From Hyphomicrobiales bacterium (GTDB taxonomy: Bacteria > Pseudomonadota > Alphaproteobacteria > Rhizobiales > Rhizobiaceae): a DNA stretch of 64,000 bases. Where the stretch lies: contig UICE01000001.1 in NCBI GenBank assembly GCA_900471815.1, positions 273,114-337,113 of the forward strand, given 5' to 3'. Positions 15,571 to 26,705 of the stretch are shown one piece after another. The notes under the pieces were generated by a model. It ran no database searches and was not told the DNA's origin. It saw nothing but the letters and a program-made list of their open reading frames with translations. Position 1 is the first letter of the stretch, and the number at the start of each line of letters is the position of its first letter. A program made the translations under genes and the position numbers.

Positions 15571-16596
15571 TTATTGGGTCAACATAACTTTAGAGAAGTC
15601 ATACGTGCAGCCTGTGGTCAGGTCGTATTCAAAATCGGGATCGGTGCCGCCCCCGTCTTCCCAGCCATGATGCTCCTTCTCGCCCTTGCAGTTCATGAGA
15701 TCGTCCATGACAAAAGCATCTTTTTCTCCCGCCGTAGTCGTGGTTGCGCCGTTCAGCGCCAATCGCCACGCATCATATCTTCTGTTGCTTTTAACCAAGA
15801 AAGCATGGGCACTATTCAGCCGCTTACTATAGTCACTGAAAGTGAGATTTTCAGGGATGCTCGTTAGCTGTTCGCGCGAATTGGTTGTCGCGACACATTT
15901 CTTCTGGAACGACCCATCGCGATTTTTTGGGTTAACATAACCAATGGGACAACCTTCCTTTTTCACAATCATAGTGAAGTAGAGTTCACTCACTTCGCCC
16001 AATGCAAACGTCTGCGCTTTGTTTACCTCAGGCTTAGAAGTACCTTGCCCGTCCACTTGCTGGGGATTTGTATATTCGATTGAGGCAACCTCGTGTTCCG
16101 TTCCATCTTTCCTAACGGCGATCATGGATATCTTTTTATAATAGATTCCCTTGACTTTCGTTATGTTGAAGGTCGCCTCAGTGGGTGAAATTGCGCTCGA
16201 AGCTACCGCTTTCACTGCTACGTTTATTGTGTCTTGGTTCAGTACCTTCATAAATGTCGTACCCATCGACGTCGACAGTGTAAGAACGATCTGCGGTGGA
16301 ATGCTTTCAATTGCAGTGACATTCTTGATGATTCCGCGTGCGTCGTAATCCGCAACATTCGCTCGCAAGCTTTGAAGAATGCGCGCATTTACCGGCTTGA
16401 GATCCTTGCCATCATAGATCTCTGCACCCGACAGCACGGCTGCGTCCGCTGCGTTTTGCAGTTGCGAACGGTCGCTGCTTGCGCGGGTATAATCCACGGC
16501 AAGCCCGGTCATTCCCACCATAGGTACGAGCAACAATGCAAATGTGACGGCTGTTGCGCCGCTACGGTCTTTCAGAAAGTTTCTTATTTTTTTCAT
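15571..16596 (-). CDS. TadE/TadG-like (Flp pilus-associated) membrane protein
   Basis: A 341-residue protein from ATG 16596 (GGAG 8 nt upstream; an upstream in-frame start at 16683 lacks support). The N-terminus FLKDRSGATAVTFALLLVPMVGMTGLAVDYTRASSDRSQL is the TadE/TadG pseudopilin-like signal anchor, followed by NAADAAVLSGA, typical of TadG N-termini. The rest is predicted extracytoplasmic, with Cys near 215, 240, 310 and 330 that could form disulfides. TadG-like proteins often carry a von Willebrand domain; I see no MIDAS motif here. No other tad/cpa genes are near, so it is an orphan. Alternative: a related surface protein of Rhizobiales. Confidence 0.8.
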   Translation of the reverse strand: MKKIRNFLKDRSGATAVTFALLLVPMVGMTGLAVDYTRASSDRSQLQNAADAAVLSGAEIYDGKDLKPVNARILQSLRANVADYDARGIIKNVTAIESIPPQIVLTLSTSMGTTFMKVLNQDTINVAVKAVASSAISPTEATFNITKVKGIYYKKISMIAVRKDGTEHEVASIEYTNPQQVDGQGTSKPEVNKAQTFALGEVSELYFTMIVKKEGCPIGYVNPKNRDGSFQKKCVATTNSREQLTSIPENLTFSDYSKRLNSAHAFLVKSNRRYDAWRLALNGATTTTAGEKDAFVMDDLMNCKGEKEHHGWEDGGGTDPDFEYDLTTGCTYDFSKVMLTQ

Positions 16597-16744
16597 GGCC
16601 CACTCCAGTCGCTGGGCAGACCATTGATTCAGCCATGTGAATGACGGCTTATGAAATTCATTCAGATTTTCACCATTCTGCATTCAGGCAGTAAAGAGCG
16701 CCTGAATGTTCAGCAATGGTAAAAATCCGGTGAACCTTACAGCT

Positions 16745-17515
16745 CTATATGGATGCTTCCGGCCGGACAAAACCCTCGCTCGCCAAAAGAAGATTGCGCG
16801 TGTAATCTTCCTTCACAACATGGCGGGCAAGGTCTGTCGCCGACAGGCGTTCCACCTCTGCGCCATTCTGCATCACCATCAGCCGGTCGCACATATGGGT
16901 GACCACCGCCAGATCATGGCTGACCATCAGAAAGGTCAGCTTTCTATCCCGCCTTATCTGCTCCAGCAGGTTGAGAACTTCCGCTTGTACCGAAGCATCA
17001 AGGGCTGATGTCGGTTCATCAAGAAGCAGGATTGAAGGCTCCAGGATCAATGCACGCGCAATAGCGACCCGCTGGCGTTGACCGCCGGAAAGCTGATGCG
17101 AATAGCGAAAGCGAAAGCTTGAACCAAGCCCCACTTCATCAAGCGCGCGCAGGATACGTTTTTCGATATCGGCAAAGCCATGCACGACCAATGGTTCCAG
17201 CAATAGGCGATCCACGGTCTGGCGCGGATGCAGCGAGCCATAGGGGTCCTGAAACACCATTTGCACTTCACGGTAAAATGCTTTTGTACGCGACGAGCCA
17301 AGCGTCTTGCCATTGACTGTGATCGCGCCGCCGGTAACAGGTGCAAGTCCCGCGACGGCTCGCAGCAAGGTTGACTTTCCCGAGCCGCTCTCGCCCACCA
17401 GACCAAAAGACTCGCCCTGCTGGACATCAAGACTGACGCCGCGCAATGCGCGAAAACGATCATACTTCACTTCAAGATTTTCGACGCTGAGAGCCGCCAC
17501 TTGCAGATTGTTCAT
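16745..17515 (-). CDS. Peptide ABC transporter ATP-binding protein (DppF/OppF type)
   Basis: A 256-residue ABC ATPase. Walker A is [20 protein letters not shown], the signature is [17 protein letters not shown], Walker B is SILLLDEPTSALD and the H-loop is MVSHDLAVV. The QVVFQDPYGSLHPRQTV segment is typical of the DppF/OppF subfamily. ATG 17515 overlaps the stop of the preceding ATPase gene (ATGA). It powers peptide import with the companion ATPase. It lacks a C-terminal oligopeptide iron-sulfur extension, being shorter than the usual 320 residues. It is the last gene of the operon. Confidence 0.93.
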   Translation of the reverse strand: MNNLQVAALSVENLEVKYDRFRALRGVSLDVQQGESFGLVGESGSGKSTLLRAVAGLAPVTGGAITVNGKTLGSSRTKAFYREVQMVFQDPYGSLHPRQTVDRLLLEPLVVHGFADIEKRILRALDEVGLGSSFRFRYSHQLSGGQRQRVAIARALILEPSILLLDEPTSALDASVQAEVLNLLEQIRRDRKLTFLMVSHDLAVVTHMCDRLMVMQNGAEVERLSATDLARHVVKEDYTRNLLLASEGFVRPEASI

Positions 17516-18345
17516 GCGGCCCACTCCGGCTTGCGGTCAAGGACCGGCAGCGGATGCCGGTCGGTGCCGATCTGCGGCATGCAATTCATCAACCCGCGTG
17601 TATAGGGATGTTTTGCGTTCTTAAGGTCTACAGCGGCGATTTCTTCGACGATCCGTCCTGCATACATGACGATAACGCGGTCGCAAAAGGAGGAGACCAG
17701 CCGCAAATCATGGGAGATGAAGATCAAACCCATGCCGCGATCCCGCACCAGATTGTCGAGGATTCGCAGCACATCCAGCTGCACCGTCACATCAAGCGCG
17801 GAAGTCGGTTCATCCGCGATCAGCAGCTCCGGTCCGGTCACCAGCATCATCGCGATCATGGCGCGTTGTCCCATGCCGCCGGAAACTTCATGCGGATGCA
17901 GATTAAAGACCCGTTCCGGATCACGTATCTGCACAGCAGCAAGCATGTCGAGCGCGCGCTTGCGCGCCTCGGCTTTGCTCACCTTTTCATGGGTACGCAG
18001 CGTTTCAACAATCTGCCTGCCGATGCTCATCACAGGATTGAGCGAATATTTCGGGTCCTGGAGGATCATGGCGATGCGGTTTCCACGCAGGCTTCGCCGC
18101 TCCTTTGCCGAAATATCCAGAAGATCCATTCCGTCAAAATTCAACGTATCGGCAGTGATCTTTGCGTGATGTGGCGTCAGCCCCATGATTGCGCGCCCGG
18201 TCTGGGATTTTCCTGAACCGGACTCGCCAACAATGCCTAGCCTTTCGCGACCAAGCGTGAACGAAACGCCGCGCACAGCATCCACGACGCCCGTGCGGGT
18301 CGGAAATTGCACGCGAAGATCCTTGACTGTCAGCAAGGCGCTCAT
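17512..18345 (-). CDS. Peptide ABC transporter ATP-binding protein (DppD/OppD type)
   Basis: A 277-residue ABC ATPase. Walker A is IVGESGSGKSQTGRAIMGL, the Q-loop segment is MILQDPKYSLNPVMSIGRQI, the signature is HEVSGGMGQRAMIAMMLV (Ser-Gly-Gly-Met variant common in this subfamily), Walker B is LLIADEPTSALDVTVQ and the H-loop is FISHDLRLVSSF. The C-terminus carries AKHPYTRGLMNCMP, part of the oligopeptide-transporter C-terminal region. It overlaps both neighbours by 4 bp. Confidence 0.93.
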   Translation of the reverse strand: MSALLTVKDLRVQFPTRTGVVDAVRGVSFTLGRERLGIVGESGSGKSQTGRAIMGLTPHHAKITADTLNFDGMDLLDISAKERRSLRGNRIAMILQDPKYSLNPVMSIGRQIVETLRTHEKVSKAEARKRALDMLAAVQIRDPERVFNLHPHEVSGGMGQRAMIAMMLVTGPELLIADEPTSALDVTVQLDVLRILDNLVRDRGMGLIFISHDLRLVSSFCDRVIVMYAGRIVEEIAAVDLKNAKHPYTRGLMNCMPQIGTDRHPLPVLDRKPEWAA

Positions 18346-19265
18346 TGGTTGTTCCCCCTTGGATCGAGCGCATCGCGCAAGCCATCGCCAAGAAGATTAA
18401 AGCCCAGACTGACGATGAGAATTGCAAAACCCGGTGCGGCTGCCACCCACCATTGATCCATGATGAACCGGCGGCCGGATGCGATCATCGCACCCCATTC
18501 AGGCAATGGCGGCTGTGCGCCCAGACCAAGGAAACCAAGGCCTGCGGCGACCAGGATAATTCCGGCCATGTCGAGTGTCACACGGACGATCAGAGATGAA
18601 AGGCAAAGCGGCATGATGTGGCGCAGGACGATACGCATGGGTGATGCACCCATGAGCTGCACGGCGGCAATATAGTCGGAATTGCGCACGGTCAGCGTTT
18701 CAGCTCTGGCAATGCGTGCATAGGGTGGCCACGAGGTGACCGCTATGGCAATGACGGCATTCTCAATGCCAGGTCCCAGCGCCGCCACCAAAGCGAGAGC
18801 CAGAATGAGCTTTGGAAATGCCAGGAAGATATCGGTGAGCCGCATAAGAATTGCGTCTACCCAGCCTCCGGCATAACCGGCGATGGTGCCGACAAGCAGC
18901 CCAATCGGCGCGGCGATGATAGCCACGAGGACAACTACATAGAGCGTCAGACGCGAACCATAGATAAGGCGCGAAAGAATATCGCGGCCCTGATCGTCTG
19001 TGCCGAGCCAATAATCGCCACCGGGCGGCAAAAGCCGTGCATTGCGCAGATCGCCTGCAACCGGTGAATGCGGCGCAAGCAGAGGAGCGAATAGCGCCAC
19101 CAGCACCAGCGCAAAAATGATGCCAAGTCCGATCACGGCGAGCCTGTTGCTGGCAAAACGGCTCCAGATCAAATAAGCGCGGCCAAGCCGGGCCTGCATA
19201 CGCGATTGCGGCCGGTCGCTCATCAGCCATTCACGGCGGGAAATTGGTTTTGCGATCTCGCTCAT
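18342..19265 (-). CDS. Peptide ABC transporter permease (DppC type)
   Basis: A 307-residue inner-membrane permease. A 40-residue cytoplasmic N-tail precedes helix 1 (NRLAVIGLGIIFALVLVALFAPLL), then the periplasmic segment YWLGTDDQGRDILSRLIYGSRLTL, which is the hallmark of DppC/OppC. The EAA coupling loop with AVQLMGASPMRIVLRHIMPL follows near residue 205. It pairs with the DppB-type permease; its start overlaps that gene's stop (ATGA). Confidence 0.94.
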   Translation of the reverse strand: MSEIAKPISRREWLMSDRPQSRMQARLGRAYLIWSRFASNRLAVIGLGIIFALVLVALFAPLLAPHSPVAGDLRNARLLPPGGDYWLGTDDQGRDILSRLIYGSRLTLYVVVLVAIIAAPIGLLVGTIAGYAGGWVDAILMRLTDIFLAFPKLILALALVAALGPGIENAVIAIAVTSWPPYARIARAETLTVRNSDYIAAVQLMGASPMRIVLRHIMPLCLSSLIVRVTLDMAGIILVAAGLGFLGLGAQPPLPEWGAMIASGRRFIMDQWWVAAAPGFAILIVSLGFNLLGDGLRDALDPRGNNQ

Positions 19266-20329
19266 CGTGCGCGTGTCCGTGGGTCAAGTAGCCGATACAG
19301 AAGATCGGAAAGAAGGTTGATGGCGATGAACACGGCACCAATGATAATCGTGCCGCCGAGCACCGCATTCATGTCGGCATTTTGCAGCGAATTGGTGATG
19401 TAGCTGCCAAGGCCGGGCCAGGAAAAGATCGTTTCGGTCAACACTGACCCCTCAAGCAGATTGGCAAAGGAGAGCACAATCACAGTCAGCAACGGCACTG
19501 CCGCATTGCGCAAGGCATGAGCCCAGATGATACGGGTTTCGGACAGGCCCTTGGCGCGCGCCGCAACAATATATTCCTGCTCAAGCTCGTTCAGCATGAA
19601 AGAACGCGTCATCCGGCTGATATAGGCCAGCGAAAAGTAGCCCAACACTGATGCGGGCAGGATGATGAAGCTGAAAATATTGCGGAAGACTTCCCAATTA
19701 TTCTGCAAAATCGCGTCAAGCAGGTAAAGGCCGGTAATCGGCGTAAACGTGTACTCGTAGACAACGTCGATACGTCCTGGTCCCGATACCCAGCCAAGCT
19801 TGGCGTAAAACAGCACGAGACCGAGCAGCCCCAGCCAGAACACCGGCACTGAATAGCCGATAAGTCCGATAACTCTGACAATCTGGTCGAGGATCGTGCC
19901 CCGCTTGACGGCAGCAAGCACTCCAAGCGGAACACCAATAAACGCGCCAATAAGCGTGCCCAATGTTGCCAGTTCGAAGGTAGCGGGAAAGACGCGGATA
20001 ATATCGGTCATAACCGGATTGCTGGTCAGAACGGAATTGCCGAACTCACCTTGCAGAACACCCTTAAGATAAAGGAAAAACTGCTGGTAGAGCGGCAGAT
20101 TCAGTCCGAGCTCTTCACGCACACGCGCCACGACGTGGGCAGGCGCGCGATCGCCTACAATGGCCAGCGCGGGATCGATCGGGATGACACGGCCAATGAA
20201 AAACGTGACGGCCAGAAGACCAAGAAATGTGATGGCGCCAATGAGCAGAAACCTGCCCACGGCCCAAGCGAAGTTTGAAGCCCAGGCGCCTGAGCGCCTG
20301 GCCTCCAATTGCATGTCAGATGTGCTCAC
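19262..20329 (-). CDS. Peptide ABC transporter permease (DppB type)
   Basis: A 355-residue inner-membrane permease with six helices; helix 1 is around residues 25-48. Family features are the segment DPALAIVGDRAPAHVVARVREELGL and the EAA loop ARAKGLSETRIIWAHALRNA near residue 262. It has a longer loop around residues 190-215 than common DppB. The start is GTG 20329, 16 bp after the binding-protein stop; an in-frame ATG lies at 20314. A perfect 8-bp hairpin (20282-20301) falls in the first codons. Confidence 0.93.
   Translation of the reverse strand: MSTSDMQLEARRSGAWASNFAWAVGRFLLIGAITFLGLLAVTFFIGRVIPIDPALAIVGDRAPAHVVARVREELGLNLPLYQQFFLYLKGVLQGEFGNSVLTSNPVMTDIIRVFPATFELATLGTLIGAFIGVPLGVLAAVKRGTILDQIVRVIGLIGYSVPVFWLGLLGLVLFYAKLGWVSGPGRIDVVYEYTFTPITGLYLLDAILQNNWEVFRNIFSFIILPASVLGYFSLAYISRMTRSFMLNELEQEYIVAARAKGLSETRIIWAHALRNAAVPLLTVIVLSFANLLEGSVLTETIFSWPGLGSYITNSLQNADMNAVLGGTIIIGAVFIAINLLSDLLYRLLDPRTRAR
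20282..20301 (-). promoter_or_regulatory. Hairpin at the 5' end of dppB-type gene
   Basis: CCAGGCGC (20282-20289) and GCGCCTGG (20294-20301) form a perfect 8-bp stem with a 4-nt loop, starting 28 nt into the permease coding sequence and about 45 nt after the binding-protein stop. It could stabilise the upstream message or slow translation of the permease. No U-run follows. Confidence 0.4.
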
Positions 20330-20345
20330 CGGTACGGATTCCGGA

Positions 20346-21956
20346 TTACTTCGTTACATTGAAAACGTAGTTGGTATCAAATGATGGACCAAGCTTGAAA
20401 TTCTTGATGTTCGCACGCAGTCCTGCCACTTCCGTCTGCTGGAAGATGATGATGAAGGGGCTGGTTTCAAGCACTTTCTTCTGTAGGTCCTGATACATTG
20501 CCGCGCGCTTGGCATTATCACGCTCCAGCAGGGCTGCCTTCGTTTCCTTGGTCAGCTCCGGCACATCCCAGGCATTGCGCCATGCAAGTGTCTTGTTGGT
20601 GCCGGTATCAGCATTGTCCGTATTGCTGGTGAAGGTCTCGGCGTTGGAATTCGGATCCCAATAATCCACGCCCCACTGACCAATATAGGAATCATGCGTA
20701 CGGGCACGATATTTGGTCAGGGTCTGCTTACCGTCGCCCGGGATGATCTCCATTTTCACACCTGCCTGCGCAAGCGTTTGCTGGACTGATTCAGCAATAC
20801 CCGTCACCGGCTGGTTGTTACGCACATCCATGGTGAAGGAGAAGCCATCCTTCAGCCCGGCTTTCTCGAGCAGTTCCTTGGCCTTAGCCACATCCAGCTT
20901 GAACGGTTTTTCATCCAGCTCGCCCAGAATGTTCTTTGGCAGGAAGGTCTGGTGGATATCACCGGCACCCTTGATCAGCTGTTCTCCGATGGCATCATAA
21001 TCGACCAGATATTTAAACGCCTGCCGGACTTCCGGCTTGGCTAGGTTTTCATTTTTCTGGTTGAGGCTGATATAATAAATTGTTCCCTTCGGCGCACTGA
21101 CCGTGGTGATGTCCTTGTTCTTGGTAACCTGCTCCATATCATTTGGTTCAAGATTACGGGCGACATCAACATCGCCTTTTTCAAGCAGAAGGCGCTGCGC
21201 CGCGCTTTCCTTGACGTGGCGATAAATAACACGGGCGAGCGGAGCCTTGGTGCCATAGTAATTGTCATTACGCTCCAGAACGATAATCTCGTTGGCCCGC
21301 CAATCGCGAATTTTCATCGGCCCGGAACCCGCATAATTCGTCTTCATCCAGGCATTGCCGAAATCATCATTGACGATGTGCTCGGAGATCAATTTCTTGT
21401 CTACAACCGAAGCAACGGTCGATGTCAGGCAATTCAAGACGAAGCTTGGTGCATAAGGCTGATCGACAGTGAAAACAAAAGTGGACGGATCAGCCGCTTT
21501 TGCCTTTTCGGTCACATTGTCCTTGTTCAGGCCAAACTGCGTCAGAATGAATGCCGGGCTCAGATCGAGCTTGACGGCACGCTCAAAGGAATAGGCAACA
21601 TCTTCAGCGGTAAGCGGGTTGCCGGAAGCAAATTGCAGATTGGGCTTGAGTTTGAATGTATAGGTCAGGCCATCATCGGAAACCGTCCAGCTTTCGGCGA
21701 CATCCGCAACGATCTTGGATGGATCATTGATGTCGAGCCGTACAAGCTTGTCATAGGTGTTACCGTTGATCTCGCCCATGGTCAGCTCAAAAGCTTCACC
21801 CGGATCAAGCGTGATGACGTCATCAATCGCCCATGCCTCGACCAGCGTATCGGCGGGCGTTTCGGCGAAGGCCGGCATGCCCGACAACATTACGGCGGAG
21901 ATGGCCGCGCTACCGAGCATCATGCGGAACTTTGGGTTCATCTTGGTCATCAACAT
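20346..21956 (-). CDS. Peptide ABC transporter substrate-binding protein (SBP family 5)
   Basis: A 536-residue periplasmic peptide-binding protein. The signal peptide ends near residue 31 (GMPAFA-ETPA). The body has the family-5 pattern: VADVAESWTVSDDGLTYTFKL, then LTAEDVAYSFERAVKL, and a C-terminal domain with a YIGQWGVDYWDPNS segment. Start ATG 21956 follows AGGGAA by 8 nt. It lies between an M19 dipeptidase gene and the permeases, so the transported ligand is probably a short peptide, though opines or glutathione-like compounds are bound by relatives. Confidence 0.94.
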   Translation of the reverse strand: MLMTKMNPKFRMMLGSAAISAVMLSGMPAFAETPADTLVEAWAIDDVITLDPGEAFELTMGEINGNTYDKLVRLDINDPSKIVADVAESWTVSDDGLTYTFKLKPNLQFASGNPLTAEDVAYSFERAVKLDLSPAFILTQFGLNKDNVTEKAKAADPSTFVFTVDQPYAPSFVLNCLTSTVASVVDKKLISEHIVNDDFGNAWMKTNYAGSGPMKIRDWRANEIIVLERNDNYYGTKAPLARVIYRHVKESAAQRLLLEKGDVDVARNLEPNDMEQVTKNKDITTVSAPKGTIYYISLNQKNENLAKPEVRQAFKYLVDYDAIGEQLIKGAGDIHQTFLPKNILGELDEKPFKLDVAKAKELLEKAGLKDGFSFTMDVRNNQPVTGIAESVQQTLAQAGVKMEIIPGDGKQTLTKYRARTHDSYIGQWGVDYWDPNSNAETFTSNTDNADTGTNKTLAWRNAWDVPELTKETKAALLERDNAKRAAMYQDLQKKVLETSPFIIIFQQTEVAGLRANIKNFKLGPSFDTNYVFNVTK

Positions 21957-22024
21957 TGTTCTGGTTCCCTGTTTAGAGCTATTGGCCGGAATCTCTTGAG
22001 CTTGTTCCGAACCTTTGTTTATTT

Positions 22025-23077
22025 TTATTGTTCATGCCAGGCTGAGCCAAGCACGCGCAGCCAGTTTTTACGACAGATTTTTGCAAGATCATCCTCACCA
22101 TAGCCAGCTTCGCGCAATGCTTCGACCAGTTTCTGATTGCCGCTTGCATCAGCAATTTCGCCGGGGATTTTAGCACCATCGAAATCAGAACCAAGTGCCA
22201 CGCAATCAATACCCATGCGATTGACCATATAGTCAATATGACGAACCATATCCGTCAGCGGTGTGTCGGCATTTTCGCGGGCGTCGGGACGCAACATGGC
22301 CACGGCGTAATTCAAGCCGACAAGCCCCTTGCTTTCGCGGATTGCATCAAACTGCTTGTCGGTAACATTGCGCGCGACAGGCGTCAGTGCGTGCACATTG
22401 GAATGGCTGGCAACCAGGGGTTGGTCGCTGAGACGTGCCACGTCCCAAAAACCCTTTTCAGTTATATGCGCGAGATCAATCAGAATGCCGAGGCGGTTGC
22501 ATGCCTTGACCAATTCTTCGCCTGCCCCTGTCAGACCGGGACCCGTATCGGGGTCCATTGGATAGGCAAACGGGACGCCATGCGCGAATATGTTGTTCCG
22601 GCTCCAGACCGGCCCCAGCGAACGTAAGCCAGCTGCATAAAACACATCAAGTGCCGACAGATCAGCACCAATCGCCTCGCAGCCTTCCATGTGAAGAACT
22701 GCCGCAAATTGATCCTGATCGATGCATTCGTTGATTTCCGCTGTACTCCGGCAGAGTTTCCATCCGCCTGCCTGCTGCAACCGGAGGGCTATAGAAGCCA
22801 TTTCTAACGCAATATCGAGCGATGGAGCGCGTTCAAGCGGCGCTGCAAGCGGTGTCGAATAATGGCCATTGGCATCCGGAGCCTTGAATGCCAAATCACC
22901 GGACGGAACGTAGATGGCGCAAAGCCCGCCAACCAGACCGCCTTTCAGTGCACGCTTCTTGTCTATATGGCCTAAACTTGTACCTTGGATGAATTCCTGA
23001 ACCGGATCCGTTCCGCTTTTCGAATGTTTCCACAACCGGTAGAGCACGTCGTTGTGACCATCGAAGACTGGCTGCAT
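22025..23077 (-). CDS. Membrane dipeptidase family (M19) metallopeptidase
   Basis: A 350-residue amidohydrolase-fold dipeptidase without signal peptide, so cytosolic. The metal site is visible: FDGHNDVLYRL (His and Asp), the bridging Glu in AVLHMEGCEAIGADL, His in LIDLAHITEKGFWDV and His in LVASHSNVHALTPVARN; ALGSDFDGAKIP holds the late Asp. M19 enzymes split dipeptides, including those with a C-terminal D-residue. It is the first gene of the peptide transporter operon, 68 bp before the binding protein, so imported dipeptides would be hydrolysed here. Confidence 0.92.
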   Translation of the reverse strand: MQPVFDGHNDVLYRLWKHSKSGTDPVQEFIQGTSLGHIDKKRALKGGLVGGLCAIYVPSGDLAFKAPDANGHYSTPLAAPLERAPSLDIALEMASIALRLQQAGGWKLCRSTAEINECIDQDQFAAVLHMEGCEAIGADLSALDVFYAAGLRSLGPVWSRNNIFAHGVPFAYPMDPDTGPGLTGAGEELVKACNRLGILIDLAHITEKGFWDVARLSDQPLVASHSNVHALTPVARNVTDKQFDAIRESKGLVGLNYAVAMLRPDARENADTPLTDMVRHIDYMVNRMGIDCVALGSDFDGAKIPGEIADASGNQKLVEALREAGYGEDDLAKICRKNWLRVLGSAWHEQ

Positions 23078-23283
23078 TTCAATTTCCGTTCAGATTTATC
23101 AAAAGCCTTGCACCGGCGGATAATCATTTCGTCGAATATCCCAGCACCAATTCTGCCAAAAGATCACGCCCGCAATGAACATTCAAGGGAGTTGTTAGAC
23201 AAAAGTATAAATACAAGGCTGCCGGACAATTTGCCCACACATTGTGCACTTACCGAACGTGGCTAGGAGCGCAGCCAAGACGC

Positions 23284-23317
23284 AACAAGGCGATAATCTT
23301 TTGATTACCGCCTTGTT
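23284..23317 (-). terminator. Hairpin downstream of gyrB
   Basis: AACAAGGCGATAATC (23284-23298) and GATTACCGCCTTGTT (23303-23317) form a 15-bp stem with one mismatch and a TTTT loop, 42 bp beyond the gyrB stop. No U-run follows on either strand, so it may be a processing or stabilising hairpin rather than an intrinsic terminator. Confidence 0.5.
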
Positions 23318-23358
23318 ATTGATCGGAATGTTTGGGGTGATAAGCGATGCTGTGTTTG

Positions 23359-26276
<2,918 letters not shown>

Positions 26277-26705
26277 CTATTCGATAATCTGTATTTCCTT
26301 TGAGGCCGGCCTTTTTATGGGCGACTGCGCATCAAGGAAACCTTTGACCTCACTGTATCGGAGGCTGCTATCCTGATCATGGTCAATCAGTGCGAAATTA
26401 TCGACAAAGTACCCCACTCCTGCCCTATTGGCAGATTCGATAGTCACCAGATGCGTCGAAGGATCCGCCGCGCGGTCAAAAAGCGCACGAATGCGCGCGT
26501 CGACCGCATTGAGCACCGTTTCAGGCGTGATTGGCATAGCGGTGCTTTCGACCGCGCTCTTGGCTGGAGGATATATTCTCCCCGACATTGTTGCGCCAAA
26601 TTCCGGGGGCTTTGTCAGCGTGATAACATCGTCGGCAGCCGATCCGGCAACCTGCAAAACAACCGAAGATATAATCGCCACGGTAAAGACCATTCCACGC
26701 TTCAT
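26277..26705 (-). CDS. Small secreted EF-hand protein
   Basis: A 142-residue protein with a cleavable signal peptide (MKRGMVFTVAIISSVVLQVAGSA, cleavage near residue 24). One canonical calcium loop is visible at about residues 108-119 (DHDQDSSLRYSE: Asp at 1, 3 and 5, Glu at 12), with a partner segment before it (NRAGVGYFVDNF). No enzymatic motif. ATG 26705 overlaps the stop of the S10 carboxypeptidase gene (ATGA), so translation is coupled and the two probably act together outside the cytoplasm. Calcium binding is a prediction from the loop. Confidence 0.82.
   Translation of the reverse strand: MKRGMVFTVAIISSVVLQVAGSAADDVITLTKPPEFGATMSGRIYPPAKSAVESTAMPITPETVLNAVDARIRALFDRAADPSTHLVTIESANRAGVGYFVDNFALIDHDQDSSLRYSEVKGFLDAQSPIKRPASKEIQIIE

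Noticed and set aside
21216-22103. 295-codon frame antisense to the peptide-binding protein
   Set aside because: It lies inside a real gene in the opposite direction; composition is that of a shadow frame.
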